Source: Humitalea sp038323655
GTDB lineage: Bacteria > Pseudomonadota > Alphaproteobacteria > Acetobacterales > Acetobacteraceae
Length of the DNA stretch: 12,646 nucleotides
Direction of reading: 5' to 3'
Assembly: GCA_038323655.1 (NCBI GenBank)
Contig: JBBQHE010000129.1
Span: 1-12,646 of the forward strand
Shown here in pieces: positions 1-6,026 of this stretch (the stretch's first letter is position 1; every line of letters begins with the position of its first letter). A model generated the notes under the pieces. That model did no database searches. It saw only the letters and a program-made list of their open reading frames with translations, and was not told the origin of the DNA. The position numbers and the translations under genes are program-made.

Positions 1-87
1 TCCGCTGCGTCCGGGGTCGGCCGCCTTCCCCAGACAGTGCGGTTCCATCTTTGCCCACTGGGCGTCGCTCAAAACGAATCGATCCAT
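1..87 (-). CDS. IS5-family transposase, N-terminal 29 residues (partial)
   Basis: Minus-strand ATG at 87-85 opens a frame with no stop up to the window edge. It begins MDRFVLSDAQWAKMEPHCLG and continues KAADPGRSG. The (M)xRxxLSDAQWxxxxPxLxGKxxDPGRSG pattern is the typical N-terminal helix-turn-helix-like start of IS5-group DDE transposases (DUF4096-type N-terminus). The catalytic DDE domain would lie outside the window, so whether the gene is intact cannot be judged. The frame is too short for most ORF callers. Confidence 0.75.
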   Translation of the reverse strand, partial: MDRFVLSDAQWAKMEPHCLGKAADPGRSG

Positions 88-102
88 CCAGAGCTTGAAT
101 CA

Positions 103-141
103 CATCACGCCCCGATGGAGAATCCCAAATCTCAACAGACC
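103..141 (-). repeat. 39-bp direct repeat, copy 1 (IS terminus)
   Basis: Perfect 39-base match to 2730-2768 in the same orientation. Identity stops at once on both sides (A102 versus C2729; G142 versus C2769). The right edge is the presumed outer end of the insertion sequence. In this copy the element continues leftwards into the transposase gene. Confidence 0.9.
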
Positions 142-298
142 GTAAGGTGTCTAGACGATAATCGAACAACAAAGGTGCTACCGGTTGCGGGCTCTGCCCG
201 TTCGGAAGCGCCAGTGTCAAGGCGCCATTCGACTTCGAGTCCGCCGGAGGACGCCGGCGGTTCATGGCCTGCTTTTGAAATAAAATTAAGGGTTTGAG
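142..298. other. Intergenic region between IS end and lipoprotein gene
   Basis: 157 bases with no coding region I can support. It holds a GC-only inverted repeat, CCGCCGG at 241-247 and CCGGCGG at 254-260 with a 6-base loop. This could be a weak terminator-like or regulatory hairpin, but no T-run follows directly. Bases 271-295 are strikingly AT-rich for this window and include TAAAAT (281-286). A ribosome-binding site AAGGG (288-292) sits 6 bases before the lipoprotein ATG. I could not find a convincing -35/-10 pair. Confidence 0.5.
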
Positions 299-553
299 AT
301 GCCAAAACAGCGCAAGCTTTCCATTTTGGGCGCATTAGGGTTGGCGGTCCTGCTTTCCGGTTGCGGGGTCGACCAAGCTTTGGACCGGATAGACCGGGAG
401 GAAGATCAGCAAGCCTGCACCGGCTTCGGCTTCCAGCCTGGCACCGATGCCTTCGCCACCTGCATGCAGCGTCAATCGGTACAGCGCGCCTCCGACTTGC
501 AGCGGTTGCTGGACCGTATGGCCCTGGAGCGCGCGGTGCAGCCACGCAGGTAG
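299..553 (+). CDS. Small lipoprotein of unknown function
   Basis: 84 residues. A basic N-terminus (MPKQRK) is followed by a hydrophobic stretch (about 7-20) and a lipobox V-L-L-S-G-C with Cys22, so an SPII-processed lipoprotein is predicted. Asp25 is not at +2, so outer-membrane sorting is possible. The mature part is about 63 residues, highly charged, and carries C40-TGFGFQPGTDAFAT-C55. I recall this 'C..(Y/F)GF.PGTDAFA.C' motif from many small uncharacterised alphaproteobacterial lipoproteins; the two cysteines could form a disulfide. The tail (60-84) looks like an amphipathic helix. The start is supported by AAGGG 6 bases upstream. It is convergent with the 569-829 gene, only 15 bases away. 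Function is unknown. Confidence 0.85.
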   Translation: MPKQRKLSILGALGLAVLLSGCGVDQALDRIDREEDQQACTGFGFQPGTDAFATCMQRQSVQRASDLQRLLDRMALERAVQPRR

Positions 554-568
554 CGGCCGGCGATCCGG

Positions 569-829
569 TCAAACTGCCCATCGCCGAACCAGTAGAGCGA
601 CGACGGCGGGCGCGCCAAAGACCGGGATCAGGATCGGCAGTTCCTGCATCACCGTGTAGCCCGCCGTCATAACGCCAACCGTGAGGTTCACTAGCGACCC
701 GATCAGCCAAACCGGCAAGAAGGCGAGGGCGGCCTTCGCCACTCCGGGCCGGCCGCGGCGCGCAAACCCGATCAGGCACAACAATGCGAGTAAGACAAAT
801 CCGCCGCTGATGACCATGACAGTGTGCAT
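569..829 (-). CDS. Small integral membrane protein, unknown function
   Basis: 86 residues with three likely membrane segments: about 4-22, 33-54 (containing PVWLIGSLVNLTVGV) and 62-82. A basic loop, RRGRPG, follows the first. There is no signal-peptidase site and no recognised catalytic motif. The ATG is preceded by AGGAGA at a good distance. The gene starts 25 bases after the channel gene stops and reads the same way, so it is probably the third gene of the LtrA-channel operon. It resembles small hypothetical membrane proteins I recall from alphaproteobacteria, but I cannot name a family. A role as accessory subunit of the neighbouring channel is only a guess from position. Confidence 0.75.
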   Translation of the reverse strand: MHTVMVISGGFVLLALLCLIGFARRGRPGVAKAALAFLPVWLIGSLVNLTVGVMTAGYTVMQELPILIPVFGAPAVVALLVRRWAV

Positions 830-854
830 TCAGCTTCTCCTGGAACGGGGCAGT

Positions 855-1499
855 CTATGGCCGGTTCGAGGCGTGCAGCCCCACCAGCCGTGAAAGCAGG
901 ATGACGGTGTAGAGGGTGCCGATGATCGCCTCGAACGCCGCGAAGGCCTGGGCGTAGAAGCCGACGGGGAGGATGTCGCCATAACCCAGCGTCGTCAGCG
1001 TGACGTAGCTGTAGTAGAGAAGTTGTTGCCACTGCACCTCAGCCCCGGTGGAAGAGGTGAAGCTGCCTGGCTCCAGCCAGAGGATCAGCCCGAAGATGGC
1101 GGCGAAGATCGAGCCCAGAACCAGGTAGAGAGATGTGGCAGCGAGGATCACCTCCGTCATCACCGTGCGGGAAGTGAAGGTGTAGCGCGCCAGCACAACG
1201 ATCATCACCGCATGGTAGGCGATCGAGGTCAGCGAGATGGCCAGCGCTGTAGCGCTCGATCCGGCATAAGAATTCGCGATGCCTGCCGCAAGGACAGCAG
1301 CCCCGCTGATCGCCGCCGCCGCTCGCAGGCGTGGATCGAGTGTTAGCAGCCAAGTGCCCATCACGAAGATCGACGCGTAGATCGCGTAGAACACCAACGG
1401 CCCCACCCCACCCCTGGCCGAGAGCGGGTAGATTAGGTTGTGCAGCACAATAGCCGCCAGCAACAGGCCATTCTTGGCGACTTCCGAGAGGCCGGGCAT
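855..1499 (-). CDS. Potassium-channel-like protein (two-TM ion channel domain, Ion_trans_2 type)
   Basis: 214 residues from the chosen start. Several hydrophobic segments fill the first 115 residues. The C-terminal part is a TM-pore-TM unit: TM about 116-142, pore helix about 158-168, selectivity filter TTLGYGD at 169-175, last TM about 182-205. TLGYGD matches the K+-channel filter (usually TVGYGD). No RCK/TrkA-N nucleotide domain follows and no arginine-rich S4 voltage sensor is evident, so gating is unclear. Start choice: ATG at 1499 has GAGGAGG 8 bases upstream. An in-frame ATG at 1520, inside the ltrA end, gives 221 residues and is the alternative. With the 1520 start the gene overlaps ltrA by 8 bases; either way the two are probably translationally coupled. 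Confidence 0.85.
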   Translation of the reverse strand: MPGLSEVAKNGLLLAAIVLHNLIYPLSARGGVGPLVFYAIYASIFVMGTWLLTLDPRLRAAAAISGAAVLAAGIANSYAGSSATALAISLTSIAYHAVMIVVLARYTFTSRTVMTEVILAATSLYLVLGSIFAAIFGLILWLEPGSFTSSTGAEVQWQQLLYYSYVTLTTLGYGDILPVGFYAQAFAAFEAIIGTLYTVILLSRLVGLHASNRP

Positions 1500-1512
1500 C
1501 GACCGAGCCTCC

Positions 1513-2697
1513 TCAGCCATGGCCCGACGCCCTGCGTTGGGCGGCGATTGTCAGCGCGATCATCACCCCCAGCACGCCCGCGCCCAATAGCAGGCCGGAG
1601 GCGTGCATCGCATGCGTCGCCCAGCCGATGATGGCCAAGCCGCCCAAGCCGCCAAGGTAGACGAGCGGCACCCGCTCCGCCATCGTGTGGAAGAATAGCG
1701 CGCTGCCCAACAGGTAGATCGCCGGGCCGAGCACGGCCACCAGGATGGTCGGCAGGTGGGCGGCGTCGGTCGGGTGGGCGATGATCTCCTCGATCGCGAC
1801 GGCAACGACGATCGCGCCCGCGACCATGATGCCATGGGCATAGGCCAGCCCGCTTCGCGCCAGCCGCGTGTGGTCCCCGCCGCGTGAGAAGGCGTGCTCA
1901 CCGCTATTGGTCGTGTGCACGAAGTAGAGCCACCACAGCGTGACGATCAGCCCTAACCCGATGCCGGCAGCCAGCATCGTGCTCCCGTGCAGCGCCGCGC
2001 CGACCAGTGTGGCGCCCAGCAGGAGGATGGATTCACCCAATGAGATGATGAAGACCTGCTGGTTGCGCTCCAGCAGATGCAATCCGGCGAGTGGCCAGCT
2101 CTCCATCGGCGTGGCGCCGAGCCGCGGCAGCCAAAACCCGACATAGGGCGCGCCATAGTCGATCAGCACCGCTGCGATCCACAAAGGCAGGCGCAGATCA
2201 GGCTGCAGCGCTCCGGCGATCCAGAACAGGCCGGAAAGCGCGCTCCAGGCGCCGAGCTGGGCGTAGTTGCGGCCCATGCGCTGCCCGCGGAAGACGGCGG
2301 CCATGTAGCCGGCTCGGATCAGCGCCATGGCGACGTAGGCGCCCACGAACAATCCAGCCCGCTCCGTGAAGGCGTGGGGCGTCGCCACCGCCATCATGAT
2401 CGCGCAGGCCATCAGGGCGATCATGAGGAAGCGCCCGGCAGTGTGGTCAGGGTCGATCCAGTTCGTCGCCCAAGCGGTGTAGTTCCAGGCCCACCAGACG
2501 GCGGCGAAGAGCGTCGCGGCCTGCAGCGCGCCGAGCCAGCTCTGATGAGCCAGCAGGAAGTGCGAGAGCTGGATGATCGAGAACACGTAAACGAGGTCGA
2601 AGAACAGCTCCATGTTCGTGACCCGGACATGGGCGCCCGTACCGCTCTTTCTAAGCGCAGCAGTGGGGGCGCAAAATGAAAGTACGCGAGATAGCAT
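1513..2697 (-). CDS. ltrA: Low temperature requirement protein A (LtrA) family membrane protein
   Basis: 394 residues, about the family's usual length and strongly hydrophobic throughout. Family signatures are visible: VTNMELFFDLVYVF at 27-40 followed by IIQLSH, NWIDPDHTAGRFLM at 78-91, and LLERNQQVFIISLGESILLL at 208-227. LtrA was named from a Listeria mutant unable to grow in the cold; the biochemical activity of the family is not established. The ATG at 2697 has an AAGGA ribosome site 6 bases upstream. Residues 1-14 (MLSRVLSFCAPTAA) precede the first family-like segment and may be variable. It is the first gene of a likely operon with the channel and a small membrane protein. Its start lies only 32 bases from an IS remnant, so its promoter was probably replaced or altered by that event. 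It is not the LtrA maturase of group II introns. Confidence 0.9.
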   Translation of the reverse strand: MLSRVLSFCAPTAALRKSGTGAHVRVTNMELFFDLVYVFSIIQLSHFLLAHQSWLGALQAATLFAAVWWAWNYTAWATNWIDPDHTAGRFLMIALMACAIMMAVATPHAFTERAGLFVGAYVAMALIRAGYMAAVFRGQRMGRNYAQLGAWSALSGLFWIAGALQPDLRLPLWIAAVLIDYGAPYVGFWLPRLGATPMESWPLAGLHLLERNQQVFIISLGESILLLGATLVGAALHGSTMLAAGIGLGLIVTLWWLYFVHTTNSGEHAFSRGGDHTRLARSGLAYAHGIMVAGAIVVAVAIEEIIAHPTDAAHLPTILVAVLGPAIYLLGSALFFHTMAERVPLVYLGGLGGLAIIGWATHAMHASGLLLGAGVLGVMIALTIAAQRRASGHG

Positions 2698-2729
2698 GGA
2701 AATTCCTTTTATGCCGATCGCTCAGCGTC

Positions 2730-2768
2730 CATCACGCCCCGATGGAGAATCCCAAATCTCAACAGACC
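2730..2768 (-). mobile_element. 39-bp IS remnant (direct repeat copy 2)
   Basis: Perfect copy of the IS terminus at 103-141, same orientation, with the rest of the element missing. Its outer end (2768) directly touches the stop codon TAG of the cupin gene (2771-2769), at a CTAG site. CTAG fits the YTAR-like preference known for parts of the IS5 family. Its inner end (2730) is a non-homologous junction to the ltrA upstream region. It therefore marks an old insertion followed by deletion or recombination. Whether it carries an outward promoter is open: TTGAGA lies within it, but I see no matching -10 at 16-18 bases. Confidence 0.8.
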
Positions 2769-3083
2769 CTAGCCCGGCAGCGCCTTCAGCTCGATCTCGA
2801 CAAAGGACAAGGGCGCCGTGCCGCCGTTGATCACATTGTGCTCGACGCCCGGGCCGCGGTTGTAGGAGACGCCGGCGACGAGGCTCGCCTGGCTGGTCGC
2901 GCCATCCGGCAGTTCCAGCAGCAGGGTGCCGTCGGTAACGGGCACGACAACATAGCCGAGGCCGTGGCGGTGCCAGCCGGTCTCGGCGCCGGGTGCAAAG
3001 TCCCAGCGGGTGACGCGCACCAGCGCGTCATCCTGCATCTGCGTCGCGACCGCCGGTTCGCGGCAGCGCAGGCGGCCGCTCAT
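2769..3083 (-). CDS. Single-domain cupin protein
   Basis: 104 residues, one cupin barrel. Motif 1 is GAETGWHRHGLGYVVVPVTDG (32-52) with metal-type ligands His38 and His40; the usual Glu is not at its normal spacing. Motif 2 is GPGVEHNVIN (77-86) with His82. Such small cupins serve as metal-dependent sugar or acid isomerases, dioxygenases or binding proteins; the substrate cannot be read from the sequence. Start: ATGA overlap with the aldolase gene (3080-3083), so translation is coupled and the substrate probably shared. Its TAG stop abuts the IS remnant. The C-terminus (SFVEIELKALPG) looks complete for the family, so I do not call it truncated, but the natural 3' flank is gone. Confidence 0.85.
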   Translation of the reverse strand: MSGRLRCREPAVATQMQDDALVRVTRWDFAPGAETGWHRHGLGYVVVPVTDGTLLLELPDGATSQASLVAGVSYNRGPGVEHNVINGGTAPLSFVEIELKALPG

Positions 3084-4018
3084 TCGGCGGCCTTGGCCAT
3101 GGCAAGGCCGGGCAGGGGCAACCCACCCGCGGCGTCCCAGGCGGCCCAGGCGCGGTCGGCCTGTTCAGCGGTCAGGGCCAAGTGCGGCGGGCGGATGGTG
3201 CGGAAGGCGGCATCGCCGCGCGACCGCGCGATGATCTCCCGCAGACCCGGGATCAGCGGCACGGCGGTCGCGGCGCGGCGGGTCGCGGTCAGCCGGGCCT
3301 GGGCCTCATCGGCCTCGGGTCCCGTGCGCTTGGCATAGACGATGGCACCAAAACGGCTGTTGGCATTGCTGGCGGCGGTGATGCAGCCGGCACCCCCGGC
3401 GGCCAGGATCTGTTGCAGGTATTCGTCGCTGCCCGAGTAGACCTCGAAGCCACGGGCGGCGAAACGCTCGACCATGGCGAGCATATTGGCGTAGTCGCCG
3501 CTGCTGTCCTTCACGCCCTTGATCGTCTCGGGGAAGGCGGTCAGCAGCCGGTCGATCAGGTCGAGGCTGAAGGGCACCGCCGATTGCTGCGGGAAGTGGT
3601 ACAAATAGATCTTGATCCCCGGCCCGACCCGTTCGATCACCGCCGAGAAATAAGCGAAGAGCCCATCATCGCTGGGTGCCTTGTAGTAGAAGGGCGGCAA
3701 CATCAGCACGCCGGGGCAGCCCATGTCGCGGGCATGGCGCGTCAATTCCACCGTATCGCCCAGGCTGGCGCAGCCGGTGCCGGGCATGAGTTTCGCCGCG
3801 GGCACGCCGGCGGCGATCAACCCTTCCAGGATGGCGCGACGTTCGTGCAGGCCGAAGGACGCGGCCTCGCCCGTCGTGCCCAGCAGCCCCAGGCCGTTGC
3901 AGCCATTGGCCAGCAACCACGTCGCGTGATCGGCCATGCGCGCGATGTCGGGCGTCAGGTCGGCATGCATCGGCGTCAGCACCGCGGCATTCACGCCGCC
4001 ATAGATCGCATCCTTCAT
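3080..4018 (-). CDS. DHDPS/NAL-superfamily class I aldolase (dihydrodipicolinate synthase family protein)
   Basis: 312 residues, a (beta/alpha)8 barrel of normal family length. GTTGE at 47-51 is the substrate carboxylate-binding loop. Tyr140 in YLYHFP matches the catalytic tyrosine (Tyr133 in E. coli DapA). Lys170 in IKGVKDSSGD is the Schiff-base lysine. True DHDPS has an arginine (Arg138) just after the tyrosine loop, where this protein has Q-Q-S. With the cupin partner, this argues against lysine biosynthesis and for a pyruvate-forming or 2-oxo-acid lyase of sugar acids or similar compounds. It overlaps YcgN (4015-4018) and the cupin (3080-3083) by 4 bases each. Substrate unknown. Confidence 0.9.
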   Translation of the reverse strand: MKDAIYGGVNAAVLTPMHADLTPDIARMADHATWLLANGCNGLGLLGTTGEAASFGLHERRAILEGLIAAGVPAAKLMPGTGCASLGDTVELTRHARDMGCPGVLMLPPFYYKAPSDDGLFAYFSAVIERVGPGIKIYLYHFPQQSAVPFSLDLIDRLLTAFPETIKGVKDSSGDYANMLAMVERFAARGFEVYSGSDEYLQQILAAGGAGCITAASNANSRFGAIVYAKRTGPEADEAQARLTATRRAATAVPLIPGLREIIARSRGDAAFRTIRPPHLALTAEQADRAWAAWDAAGGLPLPGLAMAKAAE

Positions 4019-4509
4019 GGGTTTCCATCCTTCTTCATCAGCGCGGGTTTTCGCATACCGGAGGGCCAGCGCCCCGGCCAGTCGGCGACATGGTCTTCCA
4101 AGCCGCCCGCCACCCGTTCGGAGACGACGCGGCCGCGGACCGAGACCCCGGCCTCATGCACGCTTTCGGCGCGGCCCGAGACCAGCGGGTGCCAGCGCGG
4201 CAGGTCGTGGCCTTCCTCAACCAGGCGATAGGCGCAGGTCGGCGGCAGCCAGTCCACCGTCGCGACCTTATGCGGCGTCAGACGGATGCAGTCGGGCACC
4301 TTGTCGCGTCGGTTGGGGTAGTCCGAACAGCGGCAGGTGTCGGTGTCGAGCAGGCGGCAGGCGACCTCGGTCCAGTGCAGGGCCTCGGTGTCCTCGTCGC
4401 GGATCTTGTGCAGGCAACAGCGGCCGCAGCCATCGCACAGGCTTTCCCATTCGGTGCGGGTCATCTGCCGGAGGGTTTTGCGGCGCCAGAAGGGAGCAGG
4501 ATCGGTCAC
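4015..4509 (-). CDS. YcgN-family (UPF0260) cysteine-cluster protein
   Basis: 164 residues. It opens PFWRRKTLRQMTRTEWESLC, typical of the YcgN family, and continues DGCGRCC, giving Cys25, Cys28, Cys31 and Cys32. Further cysteines at 51, 59, 61 and 74 (DTCRCSDY, VPDC) complete the Cys-rich zinc/iron-chelating type domain. It is a cytoplasmic protein whose biochemical function is unknown. The start is GTG at 4509; the next in-frame Met (15) would cut the conserved PFW motif. It overlaps the aldolase gene by 4 bases, an unusual partner for this otherwise housekeeping-like family. It is divergent from mmcB with a 71-base gap (4510-4580) that should hold both promoters. Confidence 0.9.
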   Translation of the reverse strand: MTDPAPFWRRKTLRQMTRTEWESLCDGCGRCCLHKIRDEDTEALHWTEVACRLLDTDTCRCSDYPNRRDKVPDCIRLTPHKVATVDWLPPTCAYRLVEEGHDLPRWHPLVSGRAESVHEAGVSVRGRVVSERVAGGLEDHVADWPGRWPSGMRKPALMKKDGNP

Positions 4510-4580
4510 GGGCGCAAACTACGCCCCGGGCCGCGGCGCGCAAGGTTGCGCCGACTGGAACAAGGCGCGAACATGGGCCC

Positions 4581-5036
4581 ATGACCCCGCCCGAACGCAC
4601 GTCACGTGTGACCCGCAGCGCCTTGCGACTCTGCCTGGACCTGGGCTGGGCGCCGATCGCCGAGGTGCCTTTGCCGACCGGCCGCCGGCTGGATCTGCTG
4701 GCCCTGCGCCCCGATGGCGGCTTCTGCGCCATCGAAGTCAAATCCTGCGCGCGGGATTTCCTGTCCGATGCCAAATGGGGCGACTACCGCGCCTGGTGCG
4801 ACCGGCTCTATTTCGCCGTGGATCCCGATTTCCCCCAACACCTGCTGCCGGCAGACGTCGGGCTGATCCTGGCCGATGACAATGAGGCCGCCTTGCTGCG
4901 GGAGGCCCCACTGCACCCGCTGCCCCCGGCCCGGCGCAAAGCCGTGCTGCATCGCTTCGCGCAGATCGCCGCCCTGCGCCTGGTCGTGGCGCAGGACCCC
5001 GCGGCGCGGGGCTGGGCGGCGTTGCGTCTGGAGTGA
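4581..5036 (+). CDS. mmcB: MmcB family DNA repair protein (PD-(D/E)XK nuclease-like)
   Basis: 151 residues. The PD-(D/E)XK core is visible: Asp38 in GRRLDLLAL, then Glu52 and Lys54 in CAIEVKS. The family blocks DAKWGDYRAWCDRLYFAV (63-80), FPQHLLPADVGLILAD and ARRKAVLHRFA follow. MmcB was described in Caulobacter as a damage-inducible repair protein that works alongside the ImuB/DnaE2 mutagenesis pathway. I chose ATG 4581: it gives the usual length and N-terminus (ITR/VTR..LCLDLG), whereas the open frame extends upstream into DNA antisense to YcgN. The Shine-Dalgarno is weak. I found no certain LexA box in 4510-4580. The stop TGA is directly followed by the stop of the convergent receptor gene. 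Confidence 0.9.
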   Translation: MTPPERTSRVTRSALRLCLDLGWAPIAEVPLPTGRRLDLLALRPDGGFCAIEVKSCARDFLSDAKWGDYRAWCDRLYFAVDPDFPQHLLPADVGLILADDNEAALLREAPLHPLPPARRKAVLHRFAQIAALRLVVAQDPAARGWAALRLE

Positions 5037-5990
5037 CTACTCCGGCTGCACCCCGGCGCGGGCCAGAACGGACAGGCCGCGGGCAGTTGCGGTTTCGATC
5101 AGCGCGGCAAAGGCCTCGGGGCTTTCGCCCAGCACCGGGTCGCCGCCGAGATCGGCCAGCTTGCGCCGCACCTCGGGCAGTGACGCCGCCTGCTGGATGC
5201 CAGCATGGATGCGCGTAACCTGCGCTGTCGCCAGCCCTTTTGGCCCCCAGAGGGCGAACCAGGGCGCGATGGGTGCGAGCGCCGGCATGCCCACTTCGGC
5301 GGCATTGGGGATCTCTGGCGCCACCCCCGCCCGGCCGGGGCCGGTCACGCAATAGGCCCGCAGGCGGCCTGCCTGAATGAGCGGCAGGGCCGAGACCAGG
5401 GGCGCCATCATCAGGCTGGTCTGCCCGCCCACCACATCCTGCAACGCCGGGCCGGTGCCGCGGTAGGAGACGATGAGCACCGGCACGCCGACCTCCAGCC
5501 GAAACACCTCGGTCGCCAGATGCCCCGAGGTGCCGAGCGAGGTATTGGCGAAGGCATGGCGGTCTGGGTTCGCCTTGATGTCGGCAACCAGACCCGGCAG
5601 GTCGCGCGCAGCCAGCCCCGGCGCGCCGATCAGCACGAGCGGGGAGATCGCCAGCCGCCCGATCGGCGTGAAATCGGCAATGGGGTCATAGGGCACCTGG
5701 CGCATCACCCCGCGCGCCAACAGGTGACTGTCCGAATTGCATAGCAGGGTGCGGCCATCGGCGTCCGCCCGCGCGACCGCGGCCGAGCCCACCGCGCCAT
5801 TGGCGCCGGAGCGATTCTCGACGAGCCAGGTCTCGGCCAGCATGGGTGCGAGGGCTTCGCCAAAAATCCGGGCGGAGATGTCGATGCCGCCGCCGGGCGG
5901 GAAGGGCACCACCACCCGCACGCTGCGCGATTGCGCCAAGGCGGGGGTCGCCAGGGCCGCGGGGATGACAAGCAGGGCGCGTCGGTGCAT
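5037..5990 (-). CDS. Bug/TctC-type tripartite tricarboxylate transporter substrate-binding protein
   Basis: 317 residues. A short signal peptide (MHRRALLVIPAALATPALA, cleavage about 19/20) leads to VRVVVPFPPGGGIDISAR, the hallmark Bug N-terminal motif. GANGAVGSAAVARADADGRT and the 'SYRGTGPALQDVVGGQ' block around the middle are also typical. Bug receptors bind small carboxylates or similar ligands in the periplasm; specificity cannot be predicted here. No tctA/tctB membrane genes are in the window, so this is an orphan receptor, common in this group. Start: ATG 5990 chosen; ATG 5999 would add MIP. It is divergent from the class II aldolase by 36 bases and tail-to-tail with mmcB with zero spacing. 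Confidence 0.9.
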   Translation of the reverse strand: MHRRALLVIPAALATPALAQSRSVRVVVPFPPGGGIDISARIFGEALAPMLAETWLVENRSGANGAVGSAAVARADADGRTLLCNSDSHLLARGVMRQVPYDPIADFTPIGRLAISPLVLIGAPGLAARDLPGLVADIKANPDRHAFANTSLGTSGHLATEVFRLEVGVPVLIVSYRGTGPALQDVVGGQTSLMMAPLVSALPLIQAGRLRAYCVTGPGRAGVAPEIPNAAEVGMPALAPIAPWFALWGPKGLATAQVTRIHAGIQQAASLPEVRRKLADLGGDPVLGESPEAFAALIETATARGLSVLARAGVQPE

Positions 5991-6026
5991 CGGGATCATC
6001 CCATATTCAGAGCAAGGTGCCCGGCC

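Larger units (their letters stand above)
1..141 (-). mobile_element. 5' end of an IS5-family-like insertion sequence (cut by window edge)
   Basis: On the minus strand the element appears to begin at 141 with GGTCTGTTGAGATTTGGGAT and reads leftwards off the window; its transposase starts 54 bases inside. Two things mark 141 as a true terminus. The transposase N-terminus is recognisable as IS5-like, and a perfect copy of the last 39 bases (103-141) recurs at 2730-2768, with identity ending abruptly at the same base. The flanking bases differ (GTAA here, CTAG at the other copy), as expected for independent insertion sites. The other end of the element, its full length and its target duplication are not visible. 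The family call is from memory of IS5-group transposase starts. Confidence 0.75.

Noticed and set aside
241..260. GC hairpin as a Rho-independent terminator
   Set aside because: The stem is only 7 bp and no T-run follows directly; no plus-strand gene ends before it within the window.
132..779. 215-residue minus-strand open frame
   Set aside because: Shadow frame, Arg/Pro/Ala-rich, lying across the lipoprotein gene and the small membrane protein gene, both of which have better starts and motifs.
2709..2732. Seven-residue mini-ORF (MDAERSA) just upstream of ltrA as a leader peptide
   Set aside because: It spans the IS scar junction, has no good ribosome site, and a frame this short is expected by chance.
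103..2768. The 39-bp repeat as a CRISPR or attachment-site pair
   Set aside because: Only two copies 2.6 kb apart, no spacers, no integrase or tRNA nearby; the first copy continues into an IS transposase gene, which explains it better.
2676..3338. 220-residue plus-strand open frame across the IS scar
   Set aside because: It is antisense to the cupin and aldolase and has the low-complexity composition of a GC-rich shadow frame.
3182..4231. 349-residue plus-strand open frame
   Set aside because: Antisense shadow of the aldolase and YcgN genes; His/Gly/Gln/Arg-rich with no domain.
4017..4580. N-terminal extension of MmcB
   Set aside because: This part is antisense to YcgN and Arg/Pro-rich; the family length and N-terminus fit the ATG at 4581.
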